Below, one piece after another: positions 19,563-29,230 of a DNA stretch of 64,000 nucleotides. Source of the stretch: Agapetus fuscipes (lineage: Eukaryota > Arthropoda > Insecta > Trichoptera > Glossosomatidae). Where the stretch lies: assembly GCA_951799405.1 (NCBI GenBank), contig OX637345.1, positions 6,696,001-6,760,000 on the forward strand. Reading direction: 5' to 3'. Numbering within the stretch: the stretch's first letter is position 1; each line of letters opens with the position of its first letter. The notes under the pieces are model-generated. The model made no database searches. It was given only the letters and a program-made list of their open reading frames with translations, and had not been told where the DNA came from. Position numbers and translations under genes: made by a program.

Positions 19563-20227
19563 AAAAATATTTTTTTTTGGAGTTCTACAAAGTGTCCGCT
19601 GAAACATTTCATGAATTGAGGAAAACCTTTACTTTCAAGTTCAATATGAAAAACTATGATTTTATTTTTATTTTGCATGACAATTTTGTAGGTCTGACTT
19701 TCCGAACAGCCCTTGGAGCATAAAGCACCCGCGACACGGAGCCCAGCGGCGGACCAGGGGGGGTGGGGAGAGGGGTGGAGTAGGGTGTTTGGGGGTGGGC
19801 AGGGACGTGCACACACACAGTGTTTCCGCCCAATAAAAATTGAGTTTTATAAAGAAATATAGCGCCGCTGGGAATAAATACACATGAGCGTCAGACGTGC
19901 CACTGGTACACGCTGAACCACCCTCCTCGCTTATATAGGAACAAACTGCCGTGTTGACAAAAGTTACCAGCAATTTATTGTGCTACCATGAACAAGTAAG
20001 GTATAGTCTATCTATATTCTATTATATAACTTTACTTTTTTTCAAATATTTTGTGAAGAGGAATGCGATTCACCATCCTATTTTTGCTTGGGCGGAAACC
20101 GGTATTTTTTAATCATCAATTTACACCTGAAAATGGGAGGTACTGCTTCTCCCGAAACTGGTCGTGTACAAAATAAAACTCATGTGAATTAAAACAAAGC
20201 AATTTTTATTTTAATCTATCAATTCAA
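19563..20227. other. No gene; G-rich stretch
   Basis: A G-rich run (GGGGGGTGGGGAGAGGGGTG, about 19757-19800) sits in otherwise ordinary non-coding sequence. Confidence 0.4.
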
Positions 20228-20332
20228 ATGAAATTGGTTCACTTTGCCAATGTCACCCATGTTTCAGGGGAGGTCGGCAAGAGTTGCAGGATTTATGTTC
20301 ATTTGAGATTTGGGTTTTGCAAGTTCACATGC
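20228..20332 (+). mobile_element. SINE-S middle fragment
   Basis: GGTTCACTTTGCCAATGTCA to GATTTGGGTTTTGCAAGTTC; both ends are absent. Confidence 0.7.
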
Positions 20333-20339
20333 ATAATGA

Positions 20340-20660
20340 TAATATTAATAATATTAGGATGATGATGATGATGTTGATGGATGATTTATTTCTGGTGGCG
20401 CCGTTTAATGATCACAGACCATCTCAAGAGCGCCGTGGCTCTTCGAAAACAGCATTTTCCTCCTCTTCTGAAGGTGATGGTGGGCTGGTCAGAGCGAAGG
20501 TCGACAGGCAGCTTGTTCCAGGCAACTGGCCCAGCTACCCCAAAGCTCCTGTCCGCAAAATTGGATGTATTTGCTCTTATTGGTTATTTGTTCCTGTTGA
20601 CAGCAGTAGAGGCAGAGCGCAGTTGTCATTTATTTGGTGAGCTGTTTGTTACAGATCAAT
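20340..20660. other. Unclassified repeat-like segment
   Basis: Starts with (GAT)n-type repeats, then GATTTATTTCTGGTGGCGCC and CATCTCAAGAGCGCCGTGG, loosely like the distal part of SINE-T2. The rest (CTTGTTCCAGGCAACTGGCC) looks like the 3' region of some LINE. The open frame here has no domain. Confidence 0.35.
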
Positions 20661-20710
20661 AAATTTTTCAATCAAGCGTTTTGATATTAAAAATATAATT
20701 TGTTGTGTAT

Positions 20711-20940
20711 GTTCCTTGACTTTTAGGTTGGTATGTGGCTGACCGTCCATGCTGTAAATAATGTCACCCCTGTTTCAGGGAAGGTCGGCAAGAGTTGCAG
20801 GGTGTATGTTCGTTTGAAATTTTGGTTTTTATATTGTAAGTCCACATTCGGCATGTTGAAGCGCGAACTTATACGTGTTTGCTTGTGAAAATGCATATTA
20901 TGTGAGTTCCCAATGTTACATATCTTTGCAACTTAGATTA
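20711..20940 (+). mobile_element. SINE-S copy with internal deletion
   Basis: CTTGACTTTTAGGTTGGTAT; the GGTTCACTTTGCC block is missing; end CATATCTTTGCAACTTAGAT. Confidence 0.75.
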
Positions 20941-21375
20941 GTACGCCTGTCTTCCTTACCTACAAAAATAAATAGGCTATTAATGTCACATAAGAAATAT
21001 ACAAAGTTGAATATCTGCTTTGCGTACTAATTCTGCATTTTTGTTTTATTTAATCGTATTTATTCTTTAAAATGTTAGCGTAAACAGTATGAAAGTCACA
21101 GTTTCGTGAAAGTGCCACCTCAGTCAGTCAAGTCAGCAAGTTACCGGTGTGTGTGTGGTGTTGTGTAAAGGTGATGCTGGAAACAAAGTTTTGTTAACCA
21201 AATCCCGATGTAAGTGGGACGGTTTCGTATAAAACAAACACCACTGTTTTCCCACAAAATGACACCTGCAAAGTGGGAACTGGACATTAAGGAGATAAAC
21301 TAGACATTTTTTTTTTTTTTTACTTAGGTTATTTTGGAATCGTTTTGCGTTCAAAAAGTTAGTGTTCCATCCCCA
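20941..21375. other. Unassigned, with a SINE-T1 scrap
   Basis: CTTACCTACAAAAATAAATA (20956-20976) is T1 body. The remainder, including the T run at 21307, has no recognised feature. Confidence 0.4.
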
Positions 21376-21540
21376 ATACAAATGTGTTAGAAATGATTCT
21401 CATTTCGATGTTTTTCGAAGCCCAAATCCAGCAGGGCAATATGATTTGGGGTTTCACTTACTTATATACCTGCAGTCCTGGGAGCAGGAAAACCCCTACT
21501 GCAATTGAAGTGGTTGACGTAAGGCCGGCTCACTTATTTA
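21376..21540 (+). mobile_element. SINE-T1 body fragment
   Basis: GTTAGAAATGATTCTCATTT, TCCTGGGAGCAGGAAAACC, AATTGAAGTGGTTGACG; head and tail are absent. Confidence 0.7.
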
Positions 21541-21600
21541 ATACCACGCACTGTAAATAGTAGGTTATATAAATATGTACACTGGAAATGAGAGCATCAT

Positions 21601-21848
21601 GTATTTCTTTGACTTATAGGTTGGTATAAAGCTGAACACCCATACTAAAAAAAATGATTCTCTTTGCCAATGTCACCCCTGTGTCAGGGAAGGTCGGCAA
21701 AAGTTGTAGGATTTATGTTCATTTGAGGTTTGGATTTTATTTGTTAGTACACATTCAGCATTTGTAAGCGCGAACGACACGTGTTTGTTTGTGGGATGCA
21801 TTTGATATGAGCTTTAAATGTTTATATATCTTTGCAACTTAGATTATA
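21601..21848 (+). mobile_element. SINE-S copy, full length
   Basis: TCTTTGACTTATAGGTTGGT to ATCTTTGCAACTTAGATTAT; belongs to the GGATTTTATTTGTTAGTACA subfamily. Confidence 0.85.
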
Positions 21849-21905
21849 GATGTGAAATGCATAAAAAAGAATACTTTGTTTTATAAAATAATAAAATCAA
21901 TTTTT

Positions 21906-22080
21906 TTTTCGATTACGGCAAGTACGAGTAAGTATTTTTAAATTCCACGACCAGTTTCGCAAACAATCCGTATGCATGTTCAGGTGGCTTCAGGTGATTT
22001 TTATTTAGCCACCTAAAGAAGCAAACGGATTGTTTGTGAAACCGGTCGTGAAATTTTAATATACTCGCCGTAATCGAAAA
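21906..22080. mobile_element. M3 inverted-repeat element, copy 1
   Basis: Arms TTTTCGATTACGGCAAGTAC and complement extend about 65 bp (GCAAACAATCCG) around a short centre (GTTCAGGTGGCTTCAGG). The sequence just downstream (GATGAACGTTTACAAAG, AATGCCTCTGCAATCAA) recurs downstream of the shorter hairpin at 59000-59122, so it belongs to the element. Confidence 0.65.
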
Positions 22081-22266
22081 CAAAATTGTTGTTATTTTTA
22101 TCTTTTAAGATGAACGTTTACAAAGTGAATGCCTCTGCAATCAATGCTCTGTTGATTTGAAGAAAATCTAACATTCTCAAATAAGTTTTCTTCATTTTCT
22201 CAGCCTGGCCACTATGGTATTTAGTGTCTGTTTTAATCTTCCATTCCAATGGGAACCTATTCCATA

Positions 22267-22518
22267 ATAATCTATAACCTAAGTAGCAAGGATATATTCA
22301 TTCAAAGCTCTCAGATGCATGCCCACAAACAAACACGTGTAGTTCGCGCTTACAAATGCTGATTGTGTACTTACAAATAAAATCCAAACCTCAAATGAAC
22401 ATAAGCCCTGCAACTATTGCCGACATTTCCCTGAAACAGGGGTGACATTGGCAAAGTGAACCATTTTTTACAGTATGGGTGGTCAGCCTTATACCAACCT
22501 ATAAGTCAAGGAATACGA
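22267..22518 (-). mobile_element. SINE-S copy, full length
   Basis: Nearly the same subfamily as 3758-4014 and, like it, directly follows a LINE-R1 3' end in minus-strand sense. Confidence 0.85.
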
Positions 22519-22860
22519 GTAATAAATAACATTTAAGTATAAAAAAAACAACAACAAAACCTTAAAAATAAATCTGTACAAAAAAAGTAAAAAATTTATT
22601 ATGCAAAAAATATAGCAAACAAATAAACCAACATTACAAATCAGCATTGCAGATTAGCCGCCACTTCTTCCTGTCCTTGCATATTTCTTTCATTTCATCC
22701 AGAGCCATAACCTTTTTCATACAAGCTCTCCTTTTATTGTGACTCTGGATATCCCATTCACTCGCTATTTCGAAAATTTGGTCCATCCATACCTTTCTCG
22801 GTCTTCCTCTTCCACGACATCCATCAATTCTTACAGCATACACTTTCTTCGTCAGTTTGA
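22519..22860 (-). pseudogene. LINE-R1 3' end
   Basis: The minus strand encodes RIDGCRGRGRPRKVWMDQI, SHNKRRACMKKVMALDEMKE and CKDRKKWRLICNADL, the basic C-terminal tail of a non-LTR retrotransposon ORF2, followed by a 3' UTR of about 115 bp. The catalytic RT domain is absent. SINE-S follows on the same strand. Confidence 0.75.
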
Positions 22861-23263
22861 TTCAGAAAAAAGGAAAATCCCACTTCAAAAGCCTAGACAT
22901 TGCTGGTAACGTTAACATTAAATTCGTTCAGTACTGAATTTCCCCCACAAAGACGTACAAATAGCATCTACCCATCTCCACCCCTAACACAGTACATACC
23001 CTTACGTAGATCCAGGCTTTCTAAAAACTGTAAGTATAAAGTTTACCAACTCCACCATGTCGCTTACCAAAAACTGTATGGAAACTAAATAATCTAGTGA
23101 GAGCTGATACTATACCTGTAGAAGTTAAATATATTCAGGAATAGGATGCTGCCTCTGTAAGCTGTGTGTTGCTCTCACTGGACGACGCTAAGATTGTAGC
23201 TGAATTTGAGGATCACCTGCAAAAGCTTCTATGCCAGCAACGAATACAACATGATCTAATGTA
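22861..23263. other. Unassigned, possibly decayed LINE
   Basis: Contains short plus-strand frames (AEFEDHLQKLL) reminiscent of LINE tails and ends in TGTAGCTGTAACTGTAAC shared with the R2 tail. No confident call. Confidence 0.35.
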
Positions 23264-23472
23264 GCTGTAACTGTAACTCTGTCGCCATTCCGCTAGGGGT
23301 GGGCAGAGCCTCTGCAGAGCTGCCTCCATTTTTTCCTATCCTGACATACCTCTTTCAATTCATTGATATCCATCACATTTTTCATGCATTTTCTTCGTTT
23401 ACGCTCGCTTTGTACATCCCATTCTTTTACAATCTCCATAATCTGATCACTCCATACTTATCTTGGTCGTCC
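23264..23472 (-). pseudogene. LINE-R2 3' end with (GTTACA)n tail
   Basis: The inverted tail TGTAACTGTAACTCTGTCGC is followed by GCTAGGGGTGGGCAGAGCC and the complement of the KRRKCMKNVMDINELKEVC-type coding end. Confidence 0.8.
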
Positions 23473-23520
23473 CCTACAATGAAATGTAATGTAAGGTACA
23501 AAGATTTAGTACATTAAGAA

Positions 23521-24050
23521 TTATTCATATAACATGCATTCCCACAAGCAGACATGTATACGTCTCGCTTACACATGCTGCGTGTGGACCTAAAGCATAA
23601 AAACATAATCTCAAATGAAAATAACCTGACCGGTCCGTAGTCCAGTGGCAACACTTTGGACTCGTAAATGGAAGGTTGCGAGTTCGAATCCCAGTGGAAC
23701 ACAAAAAAGATACCATTTATATATTCAAATATGCTCTTCGCTGGGTTAAAAAAATAATTAATCCTTTACCAAAGACCGGTCACTAAAGGTACATCCAGCC
23801 TTATAGCAACTGGGTCTTGCTTGAGTATTGGCGCTTTTTAGCGACGACAAAACACCTCTGTGGCACTACAAAAAGTGTCATAGAACCCTAAATCTCTGAA
23901 ATCTAGAGAGTCTCCCGCATGGAATTTCTAAAAAAAACCATGAGGCTTACAGCTCTTGCCGACCTTCCCTGAAACAGGGGTGACATTGGAAAAGTGAATT
24001 TTTTTTTTACAGTATGGGTGGTCATTCTCATACCAACCAATTAGTCAAGG
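23521..24050 (-). mobile_element. SINE-S interrupted by SINE-T2b
   Basis: The 3' part (CATTCCCACAAGCAGACATG to AATCTCAAATGAAAATAA) and the 5' part (GCTCTTGCCGACCTTCC to CCAACCAATTAGTCAAGG) flank a T2b inserted at 23631-23945. Confidence 0.75.
23631..23945 (+). mobile_element. SINE-T2b copy
   Basis: Normal T2 head (ACCGGTCCGTAGTCCAGTGG) and body (CTCTTCGCTGGGTTAAAAA), but the 3' end is CACCTCTGTGGCACTAC, AAGTGTCATAGAACCC and GAGAGTCTCCCGCATGGAAT instead of the usual GCGCTCACCAAATAA end. The 32575-32893 copy shares this end. Confidence 0.8.
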
Positions 24051-24109
24051 AATGATCAATGTATAATTTTTTTTAGAAAAGAATAAAAACACAATTTGGC
24101 AAACGCCAT

Positions 24110-24185
24110 ATTTGAGTTTGAACGTTCAGTTTTGCACTTGGGCGACCGACTACCACAGAGGGTGTCAGGGTTCGAATCCCAGCGA
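24110..24185 (+). other. tRNA-like sequence
   Basis: GGGTTCGAATCCCAGCGAGG is a good B box, but the preceding GGCGACCGACTACCACAGAG gives only a poor D arm. Possibly the head of an otherwise unrecognised SINE. Confidence 0.35.
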
Positions 24186-24359
24186 GGGGGAGAGACGACA
24201 AAACGTTTTTTATGGAAGCAAGGCGTCCATGAAAACCCGGCGGCTTCTTGCAAGGAATACTTAATGAGGGGAAGGGGGAAGAGATGCAAGGATGTTGGGG
24301 GAGACAAGTGGCAGGTGAAACTTACCTGTGTACACCTTTTTCATTTTCTTTAAAAAAAA

Positions 24360-24691
24360 AATTCAAGAGTGACAGGGTGAGGAATGATTTTGTAAGAGAA
24401 GAAGGTGGTGCAAGGGAAAGTGTGAAAGTAAAGATTAAAAGAAGTTTGTTAAGATGGTTTGCATATATGGAGAGAATGAATGATGAAAGACTGACGAAGA
24501 AAGTATATGTTGCAAGAATAGATGGGTGTCGTGGTAGAGGAAGACCGAGAAAGGTATGGATGGACCAAATTTCTGAAATAGCGAATGAATGGAATATCCA
24601 GAGTCATAATAAAAGGAGAACTTGTATGAAGAAGGTTATGACCCTGGATGAAATGAAAGAAGTATGCAAGGATAGAAAAAATGGCGATTGA
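24360..24691 (+). pseudogene. LINE-R1 C-terminal fragment, best preserved
   Basis: Continuous frame: GARESVKVKIKRSLLRWFAY, MERMNDERLTKKVYVARIDG, CRGRGRPRKVWMDQISEIAN, then NKRRTCMKKVMTLDEMKEVC and CKDRKNGD. The order of the RW---MERM--DRL-KK motif and the G-GRPRKVW motif is typical of the tail of RTE-like or related LINE ORF2 proteins. The upstream 5' frame to 24248 is unrelated sequence. SINE-S lies downstream in the same sense after an M4 insertion. Confidence 0.75.
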
Positions 24692-24757
24692 TCTGCAATG
24701 TAGTCGGCTAACGCTAATAAATTTGAAATGTTTGGTTGCATAAGTTTTATAGATTTC

Positions 24758-24867
24758 AAATTATTTAAAAAATTTAAATGGAAACAAAGTTTTAATTCAC
24801 TTATTTAAAATTCACACACAAATAAGTGAATTAAAACTTTGTTTCCATTTAAAAAATTTAAATAATT
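24758..24867. mobile_element. M4 hairpin element
   Basis: Two 48-bp arms, nearly perfect complements (core GGAAACAAAGTTTTAATTCA), separated by a loop of about 13 nt. Downstream AATGGACTTTCACTGTGTTA resembles pieces near 10620 and 3395, suggesting a small dispersed family. Confidence 0.7.
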
Positions 24868-24954
24868 AAAAATGGACTTTCACTGTGTTAATAAATCCAC
24901 CCTAAAAAATATTTATAGATTTCTCTTATTCATAGTTTGATATAATTATTTTGT

Positions 24955-25400
24955 TCATTGACTTGCAGGTTAGCGCACGGCGCTGATTATCCATACTGAA
25001 AACAATGGTTCACTTTTTCAATGTCACCCCTGTTTGACAGAATGGCGGTAAGAGTCGCAGGGCTTGTGTTCATTTGAGATTTAAGTTTTCATGTTGTAAG
25101 ATCATGTGCGGCATGCGTTAGTGCAAACTTATACGATATGTAGATATGTAACATTAGGGATTCATATTATATGCATTCTCACAAGCAGACACGTATGAGT
25201 TTGCGCTTGCACCGCATGTTAAAACATAAAAACCCAAATCTCAAATGAACATACACCCTGCAACTCTGAAACGGGGGTGACATTGGCAAAGTGAACCATT
25301 GGTGGTCATTAGTGGTGGGTGGTCAGCCGCATACCAACCTATAAGTTAAGGAACAATCTTGAATGTTAATATATCTTTGCAATTTATATTATAGATTCCA
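24955..25400 (+). mobile_element. SINE-S interrupted by inverted SINE-S
   Basis: Head TTGACTTGCAGGTTAGCGCA to CTTATACGATATGTAG; after the inverted copy the 3' end resumes as CTTGAATGTTAATATATC. Confidence 0.65.
25145..25353 (-). mobile_element. SINE-S nested tail-to-tail in SINE-S
   Basis: GATTCATATTATATGCATTC to CCAACCTATAAGTTAAGG, with a short deletion at the CTCTTGCC block. Confidence 0.75.
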
Positions 25401-25403
25401 GAT

Positions 25404-25929
25404 ACTTAATCCGTCACCCTCTAAAAATAGGGTGATGAATACAATTATTGACCACTTTAACTGTTGACATTAGATTAATACATTGTTACCTCAAAATTAC
25501 AGATAACAAAATAAATTGATATGAAATATTCACAAAATGCACAACCATTTTTTCTAATTGATTTATTATGTAAATCCATTAAACCTTTTATCAGTTATCA
25601 AAAAACACCATATTGTAATTTGGCCATTTTTGTAATATGTTTTTTTTTTGTCTTATCTGACACTACAGTAGGGACTTGCTAATCCGGAACCACCGCATAT
25701 TCGGACTTTTTTTTCTATATAAGCTCTTAACTTTGCATTTTTTTTAATTTTTATGTCATACCTAAAATATCTATAAATTGATACCAAAACTAGCTCTGTA
25801 AATTTAATGTTTATTCAGATATATGTAGGTAGTTCTCCAAAAGTGGACGTCTTTTTCCATGAAAATTTATATCAGGATATTATCAATTTAAAACCCCTTT
25901 GAGAAAAAATTTCATTCAAAGAGTAAACG
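25404..25929. other. A+T-rich sequence with one transposon-like end
   Basis: Apart from the pogo/Tigger-like end at 25665 nothing is recognisable. Confidence 0.4.
25665..25712. mobile_element. pogo/Tigger-like terminal sequence
   Basis: CTACAGTAGGGACTTGCTAA followed by TCCGGAACC and ATTCGGAC resembles terminal repeats of pogo-type Tc1/mariner elements. The partner end was not found. Confidence 0.4.
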
Positions 25930-26040
25930 CAAACGCAATTAAGCTACACATGCAGCGTAACTTCTTACCGCGTTCTCTTCGAATGGATCACATGTGGCAA
26001 GTGCACCTATTTATTTTTACATGAAAAGGGGCCGGCGTAA
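25930..26040 (-). mobile_element. SINE-T1 3' fragment
   Basis: AATTAAGCTACACATGCAGC, AACTTCTTACCGCG, CCTATTTATTTTTACATG; the rest is replaced by SINE-S. Confidence 0.7.
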
Positions 26041-26044
26041 TGCC

Positions 26045-26245
26045 CATGCTGTAAAAACTTTGTTCACTTTTGCCAACGCCACCGAAGCATCAAGGAAAGG
26101 CGGTAGGAGTTGCAAAGTGTATACTGATGTGAGGTTTGGTTTATTTTGCAGCATGTGTAAGCGTGAATTTACATGTGCCTTCCTGTGGATATGCATTAAA
26201 TTTGAGCCTTAAATCCTAATTCATCTTTGCAACTTAGATTATACA
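26045..26245 (+). mobile_element. SINE-S copy, head truncated, divergent subfamily
   Basis: GTTCACTTTTGCCAACGCC, AGGAAAGGCGGTAGGAGTTG, ATCTTTGCAACTTAGATTAT; resembles the 61333-61580 copy. Confidence 0.75.
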
Positions 26246-26668
26246 TATCCTTTGAAAAGGATGGGCATTTTACATCCCTTTTTCATACAAAAGAGAAATA
26301 TTATCGCGCATTAAAAAAAAAACGATTCTTTTCCGATAATACGACTTTATTTTCTGCATACATATTTTTCAAAACTAGTTTACCAAGTGTCCCATTTTTT
26401 TATTCATTTGATTTATCTCTGAGAGTAGATCTCTTAGCAGGTTTTGGCAGTTTATTCAATGAGTACAGATAAGAAAAAAGTGTCATATTTTGCTTTGTGA
26501 TGTTGACATGTCAATAACGGACACCTTTACCCTATTTAGAAATGCATGGACACAATAAATGACGTTATTTAAATTAAATCTTTTAATCTATTCATACGTT
26601 CAATATGTCAACAAATTATGCATGAGTCTAAATTGATATATTTTATTTAATCTAAAGTTGCAAATTTT
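26246..26668. other. No feature recognised
   Basis: A+T-rich non-coding sequence. Confidence 0.4.
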
Positions 26669-26696
26669 CGGTCGATACCTAACTCGGTTTGTAGAA

Positions 26697-26886
26697 TGAA
26701 TGAGGAGATTGTGAAAGAATGGGATATACAAAGTGAGCGTAAAAGAAGAAAATGCATGAAAAAGGTGATGGAGATGATTGAATTGAAAGAGGTATGTAAG
26801 GATGGGAAAAAATGGAGGCAACTCTGCAGAGGCTCTGGGCACCCCTAGCGGAATGGCGACAGAGTTACAGTTACAGTTACAGTTAC
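26697..26886 (+). mobile_element. LINE-R2 3' end inserted in SINE-T1
   Basis: A 5'-truncated R2: the coding end (KRRKCMKKVMEM, KEVCKDGKKWRQLCRGSGHP) then GCGGAATGGCGACAGAGTTA and three further GTTACA units. Confidence 0.85.
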
Positions 26887-27105
26887 ATCTATTTCCAGAG
26901 GACTGGGGTTCGATCTCCAACAAGAGTGTCGGAAATGATTTCCCGTTTTGCTGTTTATTTTAATTCTAAAATAAAAGTAGAGGTAAGGTTAATTCAACCT
27001 TTACAGAAAAATAGAACTAGTCCACTCAGTATCAGGGAATTCTTCACTTCAAGGGAAGTTGTTGCGTATGGCCGGTCCTCTTACCTGTGAAAATAAATAG
27101 GATCC

Positions 27106-27405
27106 AGACGGGATAGTAGTCTAGTGGTTAACACTTCGGACTTTTAATTGGATGGTTGTGAGTTTGAATACCAGCAGAACACGAATAAAAATTTCATTTT
27201 CAAAATATGTTCTTCGCTGGGTTGAAAAATTAATCTGCCTTTACCAAAGACCGGTCACCATAGGTCTATCCAGCCTCACAGCAACTGGTATTGCTTGAGT
27301 ATAGGCGCTTTCTACAGTGTTAACCAAGCTCGCACAGGGCTCTTGAGGTGTGATTAACACAAAAACAGCGCTCACCAAATAAGTTATCCTAATAGTTATA
27401 TATAT
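27106..27405 (+). mobile_element. SINE-T2 full copy nested in SINE-T1
   Basis: GGGATAGTAGTCTAGTGGTT, CTTCGCTGGGTTGAAAAATT, AGGGCTCTTGAGGTGTGATT, GCGCTCACCAAATAAGTTAT. Confidence 0.85.
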
Positions 27406-27609
27406 TTCCCACGTCGCATTCGACCACTTCGGGAACAAGGCGATTAGCAGTTACACAATATGTGCAGCATGTTTGCGGTTTTTTTTTTGTTTTAACAAAT
27501 GCGGCTACACTACACACATACAATGCAACATCGAACCATTTACTTTTAGAGTCATGGGCACGCCTCTGACCTAGAGGTTCTTGTTTTGTCGTGCCGTTGC
27601 TTTCACTTC

Positions 27610-27725
27610 ACGGGAAGGCCTTTCGCCACTTGAGAAAATATATAGCTTTGCATGAGCGTCCATGTGCTGTGGGTCCTTCTGACACATACATACAGGACGG
27701 GTACGAGGAGGGTTTGAGCATACTC
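27610..27725. repeat. U1 dispersed repeat, copy 1
   Basis: ATATAGCTTTGCATGAGCGT, CCATGTGCTGTGGGTCCTTC and ACAGGACGGGTACGAGGAGG also occur at 39490-39605. Class unknown. Confidence 0.65.
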
Positions 27726-27767
27726 CTCTCTTCTGTAAACCAACTTCTGATTGCGCTTTTTTTAAAT

Positions 27768-27832
27768 GGATCGCATTGGGCAAGTGTAACTTATTTATTT
27801 TGACAGAAAGGTGGGTCATCATTACGCCAATT
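27768..27832 (-). mobile_element. SINE-T1 fragment
   Basis: GGATCGCATTGGGCAAGTG and TTATTTATTTTGACAG are inverted T1 body. Confidence 0.55.
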
Positions 27833-28202
27833 GCTCATGGATTAAATATCAAATATAATACCACGGTTATTTTCATTAAATCAAGCACCATTTGACCGCA
27901 TCAAATAAAGGCAACAATATAAAGGGTAACATTGAGTTTTGACAATAACAATTGTAGGTGTATTGTTAGAGTGCCTACGTCATATTGTAGGTCCGGGGGC
28001 TTTACCCCCGGCCCCTAGCGGTTGGGTTGGGATAAATATGATTAAAGGAAGAGCCACCCTTTTAATTTTAACGACCCTTGCGGACAGAATAAAGGCATGT
28101 ATGGGATAAATATTAAATTTGTATCAAGTGCCATGGAACAGGGTTGCCAATAGACTTTTTCTATTATTGAATAAAAAGAATTGAAATTAGAAAAGACAAT
28201 AA
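27833..28202. other. Unassigned; contains a GC hairpin
   Basis: CCGGGGGCTTTACCCCCGG (27993-28011) is a perfect 7-bp stem followed by CCCCTAG. Otherwise nothing is seen. Confidence 0.4.
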
Positions 28203-28204
28203 AA

Positions 28205-28470
28205 TTATTATTATTATTCTACTTCTTTTACTACTAAATCTTCGTCTTCATCTGCTTATTCTTGTTCTTGTTCATCTTCACCTTGTTCTTCTTCTTCATC
28301 GTCTTCTTATTCTTCCTCTTATTCTTCTTATTTCTCTTTTTCCTATTCGTCATCTTCTTCTACTTCTTATTCTTGTCCTTCTTCTTCTTTTTCTTCTGCT
28401 TCTTCCACTCCCCCTTTTTATTCTTCGTCTTTTTCTTCTTCTTCCTGCTCTTTTTCTTTTTCCTCTTCAA
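28205..28470. repeat. CTT-rich degenerate microsatellite
   Basis: Plus strand is almost entirely pyrimidine with CTT and TTCTTCTT units. Its long Phe-rich frame is a by-product of the repeat. Confidence 0.9.
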
Positions 28471-28502
28471 TGGCTCTACAGCACATATCGACCCTTGACC
28501 TC

Positions 28503-28600
28503 CGTATGTTGTTTTGTCATTTTGATGTTTTGTCATGTGATGTACTAAGATTGTGATGTTCTGTCATGTATCGTTTTGTCATGTGTCGTTATGTCACTGC
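28503..28600. repeat. Short degenerate TTTTGTCATGT repeat
   Basis: TTTTGTCAT and TCTGTCATGTATCG motifs recur six or seven times at 14-20 bp spacing. Confidence 0.6.
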
Positions 28601-28944
28601 GCCGTTCTAACCTCTCACCATCTCCATATACTTACACCTGCTGCCAACCCTGTTACGACCAGTTGAATAATACAACTGTAGGTACATTATTTTCGGGCAA
28701 TGTTGACATGTGTCTAATGGTCCCCGACTTCATTATCCAAGATGAACATTGATAAACGACTGCTGGCCGAGCGGGAGGCTAGGGCTCGATTCCCATCTCG
28801 CTCACCATAGGGGCGACAGACTGCGAGGAAATTATTTATTTAGCAATGTCGGTGCCTACAACTGCATAGGGACGTCGTGTACAATAATAATTGCTGCTTT
28901 TGATTGAATATTAAATAATTTTTATTTGCAGTGAAAATATATTA
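28601..28944. other. Unassigned, with a weak tRNA-like motif
   Basis: GCTGGCCGAGCGGGAGGCTA followed by GGGCTCGATTCCCATCTCG (28766-28805) has A-box-like and B-box-like parts, too close together for a normal tRNA. Confidence 0.3.
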
Positions 28945-29230
28945 TTTTAGTTGCAAGCAACCGAAATCACCAGAAGGATAGCACAGACATGGGCAGCTTT
29001 AGGATATCTGGGCTACATCCTCAACGACACGAGAATACCTGTTAACCTGAAACGCAGGGTCTATGAGTCTTGCGTACTTCCAGTATCCACCTAGGGAAAG
29101 AACTATTGAAAGGAGGGTTCCAAACCAAGAGATTCGTAGACGCACTGGTGTCACTGATGTCATACAGAGAGTGGTCTGCTTAAAGTGGCGCTGGGCTGGT
29201 CACGTCGCAAGGCAGACCTAGGCAGGTGAC
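28945..29230 (+). pseudogene. LINE reverse-transcriptase fragment, internally deleted
   Basis: Frames encode RRIAQTWAALGYLGYILND, PVNLKRRVYESCVLPVST, then after a gap RRVPNQEIRRRTGVTDVIQR and LKWRWAGHVARQT. This is the post-catalytic region of an RTE-like/craft-type LINE ORF2, missing the stretch around the expected YG-E-W segment. It is a different lineage from R1 and R2. Confidence 0.7.

Larger units (their letters stand above)
26669..27480 (+). mobile_element. SINE-T1 split by LINE-R2 and SINE-T2
   Basis: The A-box part (TTCGGTCGATACCTAACTCG) is cut at about 26697; the B box (GGGGTTCGATCTCCAACAAG) resumes at 26887 and the body runs to GTGAAAATAAATAGG. A T2 insertion follows, and the 3' end (GGCGATTAGCAGTTACAC, GTGCAGCATGTTTGCGG) finishes near 27480. 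Confidence 0.75.

Noticed and set aside
28262..28498. Phe/Leu-rich frame that looks like a membrane protein
   Set aside because: It is a translation of a CTT-rich microsatellite.
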